Shown here piece by piece: positions 20,608-32,800 of a stretch of DNA of 64,000 nucleotides. The notes under the pieces were generated by a model, which saw nothing but the letters and a program-made list of their open reading frames with translations, ran no database searches and was not told the origin of the DNA. The stretch lies in the NCBI RefSeq assembly GCF_000005505.3, contig NC_016132.3, forward strand, positions 57,736,914-57,800,913. The letters are read 5' to 3'. Source of the DNA: Brachypodium distachyon (lineage: Eukaryota > Streptophyta > Magnoliopsida > Poales > Poaceae). Numbering within the stretch: position 1 is the stretch's first letter; the number at the start of each line of letters is the position of its first letter. The translations under genes were made by a program, and so were the position numbers.

Positions 20608-23600
20608 CCTGGCGAAGTCTGAATTAGCAGTGTTATCTACTCCTACGGCCGCATATTATATGTATAAAGTGCATTCATGTTGAGGGAGTAGTTTGAATCA
20701 GTCGTAGTATGTCGTGAAAGAGTTGGTTGCAGCGGTTCACAGTTTGAATCATGTCGTACGTGTGCACATTACAGATCTGGAGCAATACGCACGTCGAACT
20801 GCAGCAATTAATTCTGCTGCTTTAGGAAGGCGTACGAACGCGGTACGAGCTGTCCGGCCGGCCGGACCTCTTACAAAAAATGGATTGCTCAACATATAAT
20901 ATACTCCTCCGTTTATGGTTCAACTGGGACGACACACGTACGAGAGCGCGCGCCTTTTGTCGACCGCTTCGGGAAGAAAACAATTCGAGATCCAGTTCCA
21001 AAATACTCCACCTGGAAAGTGTATTCGCTCCGTACCTCGGTCGATAGTTATCTGGAAAAGGGTTATCTGTCTGTGATCACTTGTCTGCGCTTTTGGTGTC
21101 CAGTTCGCTAAGCTACGTTACGGACGAGTACGACACGCGAAGGGTTGGAAAAGATTATGCATGCATGGCTGACTGGATGAACAATAGCACTCGTGCAGTC
21201 GTGCTGTTCGTTTTCGATTACTCTTATAAAAAACGGGGGATTATTAGCTGGGCTGTCCAAACGGCCCTGCACGCGCACCCCGCCGCCGACGTTCTCACCC
21301 GGGTGGCCCACCGCCACGCGCTCTGCCCTTCGTGAGCCGCCGTTCTAGACAAGGCGACCGGCATGGACCCGCTCCATGTAGGCAAGCCCAGGCTGTCATG
21401 TTGGCACTGACGGGTGGGTTCCATGGTTAGGAACGTCGTTAACGTGTTAAAACTTGGATTATGAGTTATGTGCAACGGATTAGACGAATAGCAGGGTTTT
21501 GCGCAACAACCCTCTCCGAATGATGGGTGGTTTGTGCAATTTTCTCGTCGTTCGTGCCAGTCTGACGTACACAACGGACAAGACAGTAGAGCGCGAGTAA
21601 ATCTGTTGCTGCTCAAGCTTAATTTCTTTCCGCGGATCGGACCCGATGGATGCTGTAGTGCGTGTGTGCTGCTGCCGCTGCCAATTAATTGTACCGCGAT
21701 CCAGTGATACTAAAAAGTACTCATAGTTAGTTAAGTAGCCTGCGGGCGCGCAGGAACGTACGTCGTGGCCGGCGGGGAGACAGGCACGCCATGTGTAATA
21801 ACACACACAGCATGATGGTTGGCAGAAGAAAGAGACCGTGTTCGTGCATCGGTGCATGCCTGCCTGCTTCCTCTCCTTGATTGATTGCCAATCGATCAGA
21901 GCCAGGCCGGGGCTCACTCGGTCGCTTTCACCCACGTACGACGCCAACAACATGGTAGCCAAAGGCAATAAAAGGGCCCATCAACGACGCATGTGATCGA
22001 TCCATTGCTCCATTACCACATCCTCCATCCATCTCTTGACGTTTAGCTGCACGTCCTCCGGTCCTGGACTCCTGCTGCCGCCTACGGAGTAATTACGACA
22101 TTCAATGATGAATCAGTTCTGGCAGAGACAAACACTCCGATCGCATAGCAAGGGCAACTCCCAAGAAAATAACTTAACGAGGATCCTCATTCGTATGCTC
22201 TCAAAAAAAAAAAGATCCTCATTCGTACAAAACTTGGCCACCCGTCTCATCTCTCCTCCAAACGTGGATGGAGAATAGCAAGTCTCCAACTGTCGACCTG
22301 ACCCACGTGTCAAAGACTAGTAAGTAAAATAAACGTCAAAAATTTCTTTAAAAAACGGCAAGGACAAATGAAAACTTAACCTCGCAGACTGGAGATGCCA
22401 CGCGGAGGCACCGAAGCCACACAAAAAACCGTGCGGCCGAACCGAGGTGAACCACAAGCACGGCACTTGGCCAGCCCGAGCACAACACAGCACCCTAGCA
22501 CCACCCAGGCAACGGCGCCCGATCGCTGGGCCCACCACCGGCCGGCCCCACAGACGACAGCGACGGATGGGGCCCAGGAAATTAAAGTGAAATCACGGGC
22601 GGGTGGGGTCCGCGCCAGCCAGAGGCCAGAGCGGGAGCCCCTTTTCACGCGGTTTCTCTCCCCTTTCTTTCTCCAACCAACGGCTTCCGCTTCCAGCGAT
22701 CACGGAGAGAGAGAGAGAGCCAGTACGTGGGTCCCCCGTTCCTAACGGCTTTGCTTCCAGCAGCAGCTCCGTTCCATCGACGACAGCCTTTGTTTATGTG
22801 GCGCCGGCGCCCTTCGCTTCCCTCCGTCTGAGACGCTCCGAGGTGGAGTATCTTGACATGGGCTAGGCAGTCCTAGTGGTTCTCCGTACCGTGTGGCTCA
22901 AGATATTATACCTGAAACAAAAAAAAATTGCTGGTTTTTTTTCTTTCCGTCGTGAACATGCATGGCAGCTCATGTTCCAAGAATATATACTCATATATTC
23001 ATATCATATGTCAACTCCAATCATGCCCATCTTCTTACGCGGAGCGCGCATGCGCCGTCCGGGTGAAGGATTGTGTTGTGTTCCTAGCTGGAAGCAAACA
23101 CTTGGCTGGACAGAGTTTAGATCAAGGCCGGTCTTGATTAGATTTCCAGCCGAACGCGCATTGTTGGAGAGAAAGAAAGAGAATGCGCGTTGTTTTAGTG
23201 ATTCGTTAGGAAATCGTAATTGGAAATGGCAGGTTTTTGTCTCTGCTCTTCAAATAGAATGCCCGGAAATAGAATGTCTGTGCGACCGGGTAAGTAAACG
23301 ATAATCAAGCCCGTATGTACTCCAAATTGTTCAAATGGCAGGTTTTTGAATATTTGTGCGACCGGAGTACATAATATACTCAGTACGCTCCAAATTGTTT
23401 AATGTCACGCGTCCAGAGGTTGAAGCCATTCATTCATGCCGCTGATTGAGGATCTGCGGTATGAGGGGAAACGCAAACAATTGACAGCGATATAACCGCA
23501 AACATTGCATGTAGACTTGCAACTAGCTTGTAAGGGAACCTACAATTAAGGGCTAAATCAACCCTACGAATGTTCAAAGGACGATCATCCATGTGCTGAA

Positions 23601-24190
23601 CACACGATCAAATTCTCAGTAAGACTGAGTATCTCTCCAACGATTCAATCTCGTGAACTCCTTTCAGTCCGGAAAGAAGAAGATACGAACCGCGTGAAGC
23701 TATCCATAGGAAGCCTAGCTTTCCCCCCGTTTCAGGACCGAATTGAGGACGGTGCAGAATGCATGCACGTGACCGGCCGTGGCGTGAACTTGTGATGTAG
23801 CACCACTACGTACGTACGTAGGAATCTATAGAAACAGCTGCACGCTGCAATGCCAGAAAGAAACTTGTGCCATATGCACGCTAGCATACGTTGCACTTTC
23901 CATCTGCCTAACCCAATAACGAAAAGGCACGACGGGTAACAGTACACACCACAAGAAAACGCCGGCCGTCCGGCACGAAGAGGGAATTAAACGTGCGCTG
24001 CTTCGGCATCCCCCGGTCGCCAAGCTAAGCTAACATGGCCTTGCTATATCTTGCTAAGCTGGCATGATTTTTTTGAGTCTTACATGGATATTTTTCTTGC
24101 TAGCCATCCATCCAAGGAAGACTAAATATCTTCGCAAACAAAAAAGAATGGGTGTGGCTATTTCTAAATCGCACGTTTTTTGAGAAATAA

Positions 24191-24355
24191 GTTTTAAATA
24201 TCAGTCAATGTTTCAAATCTGTTGGATTAAGATCCGATCCGAGTGTCATCCCCATTCTTTCGTCTCTCATTTCCTATTGTTGGATCAAGATCCCATGGCT
24301 AACACGTCGATTCATCTCTAACTAAAAAACGGACGACTTATCAATAACAAAACCG
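24191..24355. repeat. Dispersed repeat, copy A
   Basis: It shares ordered blocks with 37270-37388: TTTTAAATAT, CTGTTGGATTAA, then CTAACTAAAAAAC and a following CGACT and AAAACCG/AAAACGG. The copies are diverged. It is probably a remnant of a non-autonomous DNA transposon. Confidence 0.6.
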
Positions 24356-24734
24356 AAAAAGAATGGGTGTTATACCATGTAGCATAATATGTTCGTGTCA
24401 CGCAGGTCGCGTGATTTTTGGGTGGGTTTTTTATTGGACAATTAATAGCCTCTTTTTTACGTGTGCCGGCCTTAATTAGATGCTGACCAGAGGGGCCGAC
24501 GGATTCGATCAGACGTCTTTGTTAGTTTGCACTTTGGTCGCATGTCTCGCCTCGTGATACTGACATGTGGACCTCGCAGGCCCACCTGTTACGGAGCTTA
24601 CACGCAGCTGCCAGCGTGGGCCACGCAAGGCTTCCCGTCGCACCTCGCACGGCTTCCTTCCTTCTTTCCTTCTTTCCTCCGTCCCTTCCTTTCCTTGGCA
24701 GATCGACTCAGAATCTCCAATGGAGTCCCTGAGT

Positions 24735-24742
24735 CTATATAT
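24735..24742 (+). promoter_or_regulatory. TATA box of the calmodulin-like gene at 24874
   Basis: TATATATA follows GAGTC about 130 bp before the ATG. A start of transcription near 24770 would give a 5' leader of roughly 100 bp. Confidence 0.7.
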
Positions 24743-24873
24743 AGGTGCCGTCTCCCTCTGAGACCAACTCGCAAACCTACCGCCGGAGCAAACACACGAA
24801 ACCCCAACCCAAAGAGATCGTTCGAACGAGCGAGCGAGAGAGAGATTTGTTAAGAAGCCCAAGGACAACAGCC

Positions 24874-25461
24874 ATGGGCAAGATCAAGATGCCGTCCCTC
24901 TTCCGCCGCCGGAGCCGCTCCAAGTCGCCGCCGTCGCAGCGGCAGCTGGAGGAGGAGGGGCTGGGGCAGGACCAGCAGCAGCAGTGCGGCGACGGGTCTT
25001 CTTCCCCGGCGCGGACGCCGGAGGAGGAGATGGAGCGGGTGTTCCGCAAGTTCGACGCGAACGGCGACGGGCGGATCTCGCGGCCGGAGCTGGCGGCGCT
25101 GTTCGAGAGCCTGGGCCACGCGGCCACGGACGACGAGCTGGCCCGCATGATGGCGGAGGCGGACGCCGACGGTGACGGCTTCATCAGCCTCGCCGAGTTC
25201 GCCGCCCTCAACGCCGCCGCCGCGCCCGGGGACGCCGAGGAGGACCTCCGCCTCGCCTTCGGCGTCTTCGACGCCGACGGCAGCGGCGCCATCTCCGCCG
25301 CCGAGCTTGCCCGCGTCCTACACGGCCTCGGCGAGAAGGCCACCGTCCAGCAGTGCCGCCGCATGATCGAGGGCGTCGACAAGAACGGCGACGGACTCAT
25401 CTCCTTCGAAGAGTTCAAGGTCATGATGGACGGAGGCGGCGGGTTCGCCAAGATCGCGTAA
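24874..25461 (+). CDS. Calmodulin-like protein with four EF hands
   Basis: An intronless gene of 195 residues. Four canonical 12-residue calcium loops are present: 61-72 (DANGDGRISRPE), 97-108 (DADGDGFISLAE), 133-144 (DADGSGAISAAE) and 169-180 (DKNGDGLISFEE). All have Asp at position 1 and Glu at position 12. A basic, Ser- and Gln-rich N-terminal extension of about 48 residues (LFRRRSRSKS) precedes the first hand. No Gly at position 2 in a myristoylation context is convincing, although the protein does begin MGK. The protein is a calcium sensor, expected to bind target peptides when calcium rises. I chose the ATG at 24874 because in-frame Met codons upstream fall near or before the expected transcription start. 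It resembles the rice CML10 group; that subgroup is from memory. Confidence 0.93.
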   Translation: MGKIKMPSLFRRRSRSKSPPSQRQLEEEGLGQDQQQQCGDGSSSPARTPEEEMERVFRKFDANGDGRISRPELAALFESLGHAATDDELARMMAEADADGDGFISLAEFAALNAAAAPGDAEEDLRLAFGVFDADGSGAISAAELARVLHGLGEKATVQQCRRMIEGVDKNGDGLISFEEFKVMMDGGGGFAKIA

Positions 25462-27018
25462 CCGAATTAATTTCTCCAACGGTTTTTTTGTTTCCTCTAA
25501 TATCCCCCCCCCCCCCCCCCTCTCCTCACCTAATCCGAGCGCGTGGAAAATTAAGTGTATATAAGATGGGATTAAGAAGATCGTTTGTAGGCGCTAGATT
25601 CGATTCTACTACTAATAATCGCAAAATCGCGAGAATTGTTATGCGAACATCATCAGTTTTCGGAAAATTTGAGGCTGGAAATCAGCGGTTCAAGGTTAAT
25701 GTGACACTTTGCATTGTTCTGATCTGCTTTCGATTTCTCCTATATTTATTTTTAGATCAATTTCTCCTATATCTATGCGTGTCTGTGGATTTGGAATGTT
25801 TGGATCTGCTTTCCCGTTCCCACTAATCGGAATCTGGATTAACATAACCTCCTGAAGACGCAAATCATGTTTCGTTTGTTCTTCCATCTTCCTGTTACCT
25901 TGCCGTTTGGATCCAAGAGGAGACCGAGAGGTTTTTGTGTTCGGATTATTTATGAACTAGATCTTGACTCCGTCGTTATGGATTTCTACTTACTGTCAGC
26001 ATGCATCCTGTTGTACGTACTGATCCAAGAGGAGTATTGAACAGTACATACACTTGAAATCGGAGACCCAATTTTCTTCTGAACTTGGAAGGCAGTACTC
26101 TTTGATAGAAGCCATATTCAGTGTTAAGACATTCCGCTTCAAATTGCCATCCATAGAATGCACATGCAAACGTCTGCCAGGCATATATACTACGGAATTA
26201 TGGAGTACTTACTAAAACAGTAAAAAGGATTAACAGTCGCTTCTAGTAATTTTCAGTCGGGGCAGTTGCGACGGAGCGTTTCTGGCTGGGAGGTGAGGCG
26301 TCATTGCAGGGCACCTGCAGTTTTTCTACTAGCTGATGAAAGGATCTGGACCTTTCCCAGGTCGTTTCAGAATTAAACAAGTACAGCAACCAACGTACTA
26401 GTACTACATACTGCATGTTGTGCATTCCACCCTGTTAAAACATTCTCTAGTTCATCTCGGAATATAATCTTAGGATTTTACTAATACGCGCTGGAACATG
26501 GACCGGTGAGGACGAAAGCCGGGAATATTCTTCAGATTTTTTTGGGTGTCATACAGGAGTAGTAGAGTATTGTGCCGCGATGATTGCAGCATCACAATTT
26601 GTTTATCTCGGCGGCAGGAAGATTTGGTCTCGGTTCATTTTTCTGATGTACATGTACCTGCTCGAAGCCTCGAATACAGCACATATTTTTATGTCCAGGT
26701 CGCACTTCGCAGGCTGCCAAGACATGCAAGTTGCTCTGCTTCGTTCAGCCGAAGAAAAATATGAGTACGGCTGCAGATGCCATATTATATGGTGCGTTTC
26801 GAGTCCGGTCCATCTGGGCTTTTATGAGCCCATCGTGCCAAAAAAGGGCCCAAGCCCACAAATGCATTGCACGGTTGCACTTGCACAGCGTCATTCCGGC
26901 GGAAAAAGAAGAAAAAATGGAGCAAACGCTGCTGTAAGCTGTTGCCCGACAGGACACCATCCCTTTGCTCACCTCAGCGGCTCAGCGTGGAGCTCGTAGC
27001 CTTGGGAGGGAGCGGAGG
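25462..27018. other. Spacer between calmodulin-like and HY2 genes
   Basis: The left part is the 3' UTR of the calmodulin-like gene, including a run of about 18 C near 25503-25520. The right part is the HY2 promoter side. No further gene is seen; the open frame at 26580-26999 overlaps the promoter and has no family match. Confidence 0.55.
26815..26860 (+). promoter_or_regulatory. Site-II-like GGGCC/AGCCC cluster upstream of HY2
   Basis: Within 46 bp are TGGGCT, GAGCCC, GGGCCC and AAGCCCA. The cluster lies about 160-200 bp before the HY2 ATG, a usual distance for site II elements. No TATA box is evident. Confidence 0.5.
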
Positions 27019-29827
27019 ATGAGCGGCGGCGGCGGCGTGTTGGGCGCCGGCTCGTCGTACCACAGGTTCGTCCACTCGGCGATGGAGCAGACCCGCCTCC
27101 GGACCGCCCTCGCCCCGCATCCCTCGCAGGTTCATCTCTTTCTGCTTCCCTCTCTGCGGCTCTGCGCCCCCCTCTCGAGGTCTGCATCCATGTCGCAGAT
27201 CGGTTCCTCCTGCAATCTAGTAGTACGGAGTACTATTCTACTCCAGTTACGGTCATGTAGCTCAAGGAAGGAGGCCGGTCGTTTTTAAGCTTAGCTGCAT
27301 GCTAGTGGTTGGTGCTAGGCTGCCTTTCAGGTCATTTGGGTCTGCGAATCGGATGCGCCTGCTTCGGTAAAGCTCGGTGCGTATATGACAGGAGCAAAAT
27401 CGTAGTGTTGGATTAGCTGCTATGCTGGATTTTTGGTGCTTTTGGTAACCTGACACTACTGAGCCTAGTTTAGACCAAATCTCTTGTAAACACTGACCCA
27501 AGCAAAAGCCTTGTGTCCACAGATGCAAACAAGTTCGTGTGACGTAGGCTTAATTTTTTGTGGTTATGGTCTTTTTTTTCCTGACTCTACTGGGTCTAAT
27601 TTAGACCAAAGATTTTGTAAACATTGACCGAAGCAAAAGCCTTGCTTCCGCAGATGCAAACAAGTGATTGCACTTGGTTGTTTTCTAATTAGTGGTGTTT
27701 TGGACGAAGTAGCCTTTTCTCAATAATGGAAGCTTTATTGCCCCCTAATGATTCTCAGAAGAGAAAAAAATGTGGGAGAACCCACTAGGACCTGAGGTTA
27801 TTGGTCTAATAGAGAGTTGAGATGACTCTCTCTATGACCCTATTATAGACCGGCGAAGAAGCATGCTGCTATTGTTATGCGACTGTCGATCTAGAATATG
27901 ACTGGCCCTTCATGAATCCTGTAATATCAGCCAGCCCCAGTCACGCTCCTTTGTTTTTTCACCTGCTATCAAATATTTCTTTCTCGTTGCAATAGATGAT
28001 TTTGTCCTGGATCCTACCAGGAAAAGTTCAAGTGCATAAAAGCCAATGACGATAGTACCGTTTTTGGAGCTCTCTCATTCAGCGCCCCCAAAGTCAGACT
28101 GCTTCGCAGCTTGACAATTGAGAAGGAAAACTCAGTTCAGGTATTTCAATCTGTCTTGCTGCTCCAAGGTCAAGTTTCCTTGACTGAAACACTCCAAGGA
28201 TTATCACGAAAAACAATGAACTGCCAGACTGGTTTGCATGTTAAGTTTGCCATGAGCCACCATTGGCTACTTACTAATCTGGTTTAAGAATTTTGTTGGT
28301 TCTGCTTCAGAGAGATTTGGAGCATCTTTCCATCATGTTGCCACAACAGTATCAACCAGAGATCCTATTGTCGTTTTACTTTGGTCTTTTGCATGCTTTA
28401 ACTTATTTCTTTCTATTACGCAGTAAAACTTTACAACTTCGTATATTGGTATCTTTATGTACAATATGTTGTAGATACACAACTACAGTTGAATCAGTGG
28501 TGAAATTTTCCATACCCGTGTCCAAAACATCATTCGGTTTGGACTAAAGAGAGTGCTAATTAAGTTCTCGTTTATGCCCATGCAGGTTCTTGACTTTGCT
28601 GCTTTCTCTGAACCTGAATACGATCTTCCCATATTTTGTGCCAACGCGTTTACATCCCCTGTTCAAAGTATTGTTGTCTTGTAAGTGCCAGAAAATGCAT
28701 GCCATTCCAATTAACAGTTGTTATCCGTTTCCACGTGCAGTACTGAAGTGCTATCTAGAATATGAATATGCCCTGAACCTGAAAGAACTATTTGATTTGC
28801 TTTTAGGGACCTCAATCCTTTATATGATATCACTTTATACAAGGATTACAAAGAGAAATACTTCAGGAATTTGATGCCGCTTATACAGAAGTACAGCGAG
28901 GTACTTGGTTCTTTCCTTCCCTCAATGTATTACTGCACAAGTCTTCTTCTTTTATTTGTTTTATACATAGCTCGGTATCTTTATTTAGAGAAAATGCAGC
29001 TTCTGCCATGGGGTGGCAAGATTACGAGCGAGTCACTGAGATTCTTCTCTCCGGTTGTGATCTGGTCTATATTTGAACCAACCGAACAAAACCATCATGT
29101 CCTATATTCAGCTTTGATGGATTACTACAAGGTATGCACCGATTTTTTTCCAATTATCCAATAGAAATCTTCAGGCAGAATTTCCTGAGGAAATCATCCC
29201 TAGTGTGTTGCCACCAGTTATCAGTGTTCTGACTTTGCAGGTTTGGCTTGAGTTAGCTGATCAAGCAATTAAAGAAAACGACGCATCAAAAATTGCTCAT
29301 AACAGAGAAGCACAACATAGATATCTCACATGGAGAGCTGAGAAGGTCTGTATTTATACTAATACCATGCAATTAGGAAGTTATATTCATCGACTTTGTG
29401 GTTGTATGCTCTACTATTACTCCCCGCAAGCCACTGCTCCCTTTGGTATTACCATTCATAAAACAGCTGCTGCCTGGTATATCTTATATCTTTTGTCTGA
29501 TGGGCAGGATCCTGGCTATCCACTCTTGAAGAAATTAATTGGTGAAAGCCATGCCAAGGTTGCTCTTCTGGCAATCACTTTGTTTATATACACCTACTTC
29601 ATGGTATTTGCGGAGTTATTTACTGCCTTTATATCCAGGATTTGGTGACAGAGTTCCTATTCGAAGGAGTGAATTCTCTCGGGAGCAAATCTTTTCTGGA
29701 CTATTTCCCTGAATATGCGCGCGACGATGGGACGGTAAACAAGAAGAGGAGTATGATCGGGAAGTCTTTCGAAACTAGGCCCTGGGATGCTGATGGGGAA
29801 TTCATTGGTGGTGACGATGCAGGATGA
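27019..29827 (+). CDS. HY2: Phytochromobilin synthase (ferredoxin-dependent bilin reductase)
   Basis: Eight exons join in phase: 27019-27129, 28021-28140, 28586-28680, 28807-28900, 29000-29131, 29241-29345, 29508-29558, 29639-29827. They give 298 residues. The enzyme reduces biliverdin IX-alpha to phytochromobilin, the phytochrome chromophore, using ferredoxin in plastids. Family blocks are clear: VRLLRSLTIE, VLDFAAFSEPEYDLPIFCAN, IVVLDLNP, PWGGKITSESLRFFSPVVIW, EAQHRYLTWRAEKDPG, FLDYFPEYARDDGTVNKKRS and IGKSFETRPWD. The protein begins at SSYHRFVHSAMEQTRL, where the mature enzyme begins in other plants, so the expected plastid transit peptide is missing from the visible first exon. The frame is open upstream to a TAA at 26935-26937 but has no ATG there. 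An upstream exon or a non-AUG start is possible. Confidence 0.95.
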
Positions 29828-32800
29828 GGTCTTTGCTGTATGATATGCACGAGCATTCTTACCACGGACACGTTCTGCCACGCTCTATCTTCCCTGGTTT
29901 CTGTTTCACTCCTTGTTGTAGTTTCATCCGAGGGTTTTGTGTAGTTTGAAAAAGGCTGGAAGAACTCAATGAATTTGGATAACATATGTTCGGCTAACAG
30001 CATGTGCAGACACGTGGCGGCACGCAGCCACAGCAAGTTAGTTGTTTGATGTGGAGCAGAGAGAAAGAGAATAAAGTTCAGGTACTGCAAAGAAACAAAA
30101 GCTGTAGGATCAAACTTATTGTGTTTTGCAAGTTGTTGTATTTAATGGTGACTATAATATGGAGAGGTCGAAGATCGACTCTATTTCTGCAGATTCCTCG
30201 TCTGCATAGATGCCCCGGGACTTCTTTTTCTGCCAAAAGCGAATGATGAATTTACAAAAGTATTGGTTATCTGAATCTCAAATCGTACGTCAACCTATTG
30301 GTTGGCTTGAGCCTTGGCATTAAAGATCAAGTGTGTTCGAACCTGGAGCAGCATTAGAATTCAGAAAAGAAAGAATCCTGTATTTCTCTAATTTTCTTTG
30401 ACATTGCATCGTCATGCACTTGAAGTAAAGAAAAAGGAACAAAAATCAAACATTCTTTAGCCAGACATCTAGTCCTAGAGAAGTAGAGAACACTACAAAG
30501 AAAATTATTCAGCTGATGAAGAGGCGAATATGGCAGGTGCGACTGCCTGTGGTGCGCACTGGCTAGAGAATTTTGCGTGCATCTTTGAGTGGGTGCTACC
30601 GTGGAGCAGAGCGTATAGGATAGACCCCCACTGGCCACTACTCTCTCTGCCCATGATATTTTTTAGCTGTGTTTTGTCTGATCCTTTGCACTACCTATGT
30701 ACTAAACGAGTGTGGACAACAGATGAGTTAAGGACTTGAGCACACCAGTTTCCAGCCATAATGATGGTCCCGGGGTTTTATTAGAGATGCATATATCATC
30801 CAGTGCAATCGTTGTCTGGTTCCCCCCGTGGGATGGAGTCCCTGGATTACTCATTAAAAACTTGGGAGTTGGGACTCATTTGATGCCCTGAAACTGCAAT
30901 TTAAGAGCACTTTTCTCATATCCAGCGTGCATATGCATTTTCTCCATCGCTTTTCTCCGACAGACCTGAGACCTGGAGACGTAGTGAAGCAGGCAGAGGA
31001 GGAAAGAACGGGGAAGGTTCTCAAGCACTCATTGCGTGAACCAAAGAGAAGAGAAGAGAAAATCAAACCTCACGCCTCGGATCCCTTTTCCTGAAGTTTC
31101 AGCTAAAGACAGTGGTACATTGGCAGGTGGCACTGCTGGAACTGTATCGATGCAAAAGAAAAGTTACTCTGCACGGGAAAGTGCACCAAACCATGCATAC
31201 AGGGCGCCGTGAACAAGACAAACTTGACCACGTGCGAAACCCAATGACCTGACTTATTGGAGTACAGGACAGTAGGAGTATAATAACAGTACTGTAATAG
31301 CGTTGCTGATGCTTTCTTTGAGCTTTGGAGGAAGCTCTAACCCAGTTTTTAGGAGTCTGATCACTGACGGACAGATTCCAACTCCACCCAAAAAGTTGGA
31401 GGAAAAGGCAGGCGCATGCAATACAGTATATGCAGAGCACGCTCACGGCGAGCTCATCACCACCGGGGAGAGGCTGCAACTGCAAGTTAATGGGCGGGGA
31501 ATTCTTAGATTTTTTTACTTGCCGGGAACAGCGCTGGCCAGCCGATCGAGTTGCAGCCGGCCACGCAAAGCTGCTCGGGGACCGGGGGCATGCAAAGTTC
31601 AGTTAACCGGAGTACATCGACGAGAGGAGCGGAGCCCAACCTCCTCAAAGGAAACAAGGTGTAAGATGCGTGGGAAGTTACTTCTCGGTTGACTGAATAG
31701 CTTTGCACATGAAACAGAGGACACGTGTCAGTCCTGATCTAATCTTATTGACACTTTACTACAATGACAGGGTTAATACAGATACTCCCTCCTCCTTGGT
31801 CAAGAACAGGGCAGAGCACACTTAATTTGACAACCTTGTGTTTTCCTTTGAGAGAATAGTAGGAGCAGACGTGCAATGGCGCCAGTGCTTCCTTTTTGCT
31901 CTCTTCTTTTTTGAATGCCAGCGTGCTGCGTGCGGCACTGAATTGGTTGGAAATTTCACAGAACATAGGCGGCGGCTAGAAAAGTGTGGGGAACAAAAGG
32001 GACAGGAAAGGTCGATAAATTTGGGTTGCTGGTTTGTTTTATAGGATGATTGTTTAAAAGATGGGCAGTTTCCTGCGCAAATAGCTGTGTTAGTCAAACA
32101 CAGCTGATGCTGCCAATGCATCGAGTCTCTGCCAAGAAACTCCAAGGCAGTTTACCAAGGTGGTACTAGTGGTATCTGCCAAGACAGCAACATCTGCTAG
32201 GCAATTGCTACAACTTTTCCTTTGCGCCACATGCATGCAGAATGAAGTTCATGACAAATTGTTTAGGGTCTACTATGATACTAGTACTTAAAAGTCTGAA
32301 ATCACGTAGTACAGTACTAGCTGCCTTTTGTTGCCACGCTGGCAACCGCCGTTCTCCTCATGAGGTAATAACAACTTAGGAGACAGTATGTGAAGCTACA
32401 TGATGGTGTTTCTCTTTCTTGTTTCTTTCTGCAGGATTAGTGTATGATTACTAGCTTTAAGCAAGCACTAGCTAGCTGCTAATCGTTATCTGGTGTCAGG
32501 TTTCGTACTACACTAAAGTGTTGCTTCAAGCATAATATATAAAAAGAGGAAGGAAACTAAAGGCAGAACTGCACGCTGGACATGCAAATCTTCTACTAGT
32601 GTACTATGGAGTACTTACTAGGGAAAATAATAGGATGTTTTGAACAGCATTGAAAAAAGGCGATTGGGAATCGAATTAGCAGAGAGAAGACAAAACATAT
32701 GGTGAGATGAAGTGGCGAAATTATCTCAAAATAAAATAAATGTAACTGTCAAGTGCAAGTGGTAAAACAAGGGGGCTAGCACATAACTGTCCAGAACACG

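Larger units (their letters stand above)
18999..24873. other. Gene-poor spacer of about 5.9 kb
   Basis: No coding gene is recognised. The open frames here, such as 21480-21968, 22395-22745 and 22876-23304, have no family signature and overlap frames on the other strand. The stretch contains a 91-bp-spaced repeat with GCTAGC runs at 20483-20607, a dispersed repeat at 24191-24355, and the promoter of the calmodulin-like gene at its right end. Much of it has the low-complexity look of old transposon remnants. Confidence 0.55.

Noticed and set aside
21820..21870. Resemblance to miR156 (GGCAGAAGAAAGAGAC)
   Set aside because: Too many mismatches to the mature miRNA and no complementary arm nearby.
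22395..22866. Overlapping frames that could be a gene in the 19-25 kb spacer
   Set aside because: Pro/Thr/Arg-rich translations with matching antisense frames and no splice partner with a known domain.
24745..24873. Extended N-terminus for the calmodulin-like gene starting at 24745
   Set aside because: That ATG lies within a few bases of the TATA box, so it would not be in the transcript; the ATG at 24874 starts a normal leader peptide.
24777..25451. Minus-strand frame of 224 codons over the calmodulin-like gene
   Set aside because: It is an antisense shadow of four perfect EF hands.
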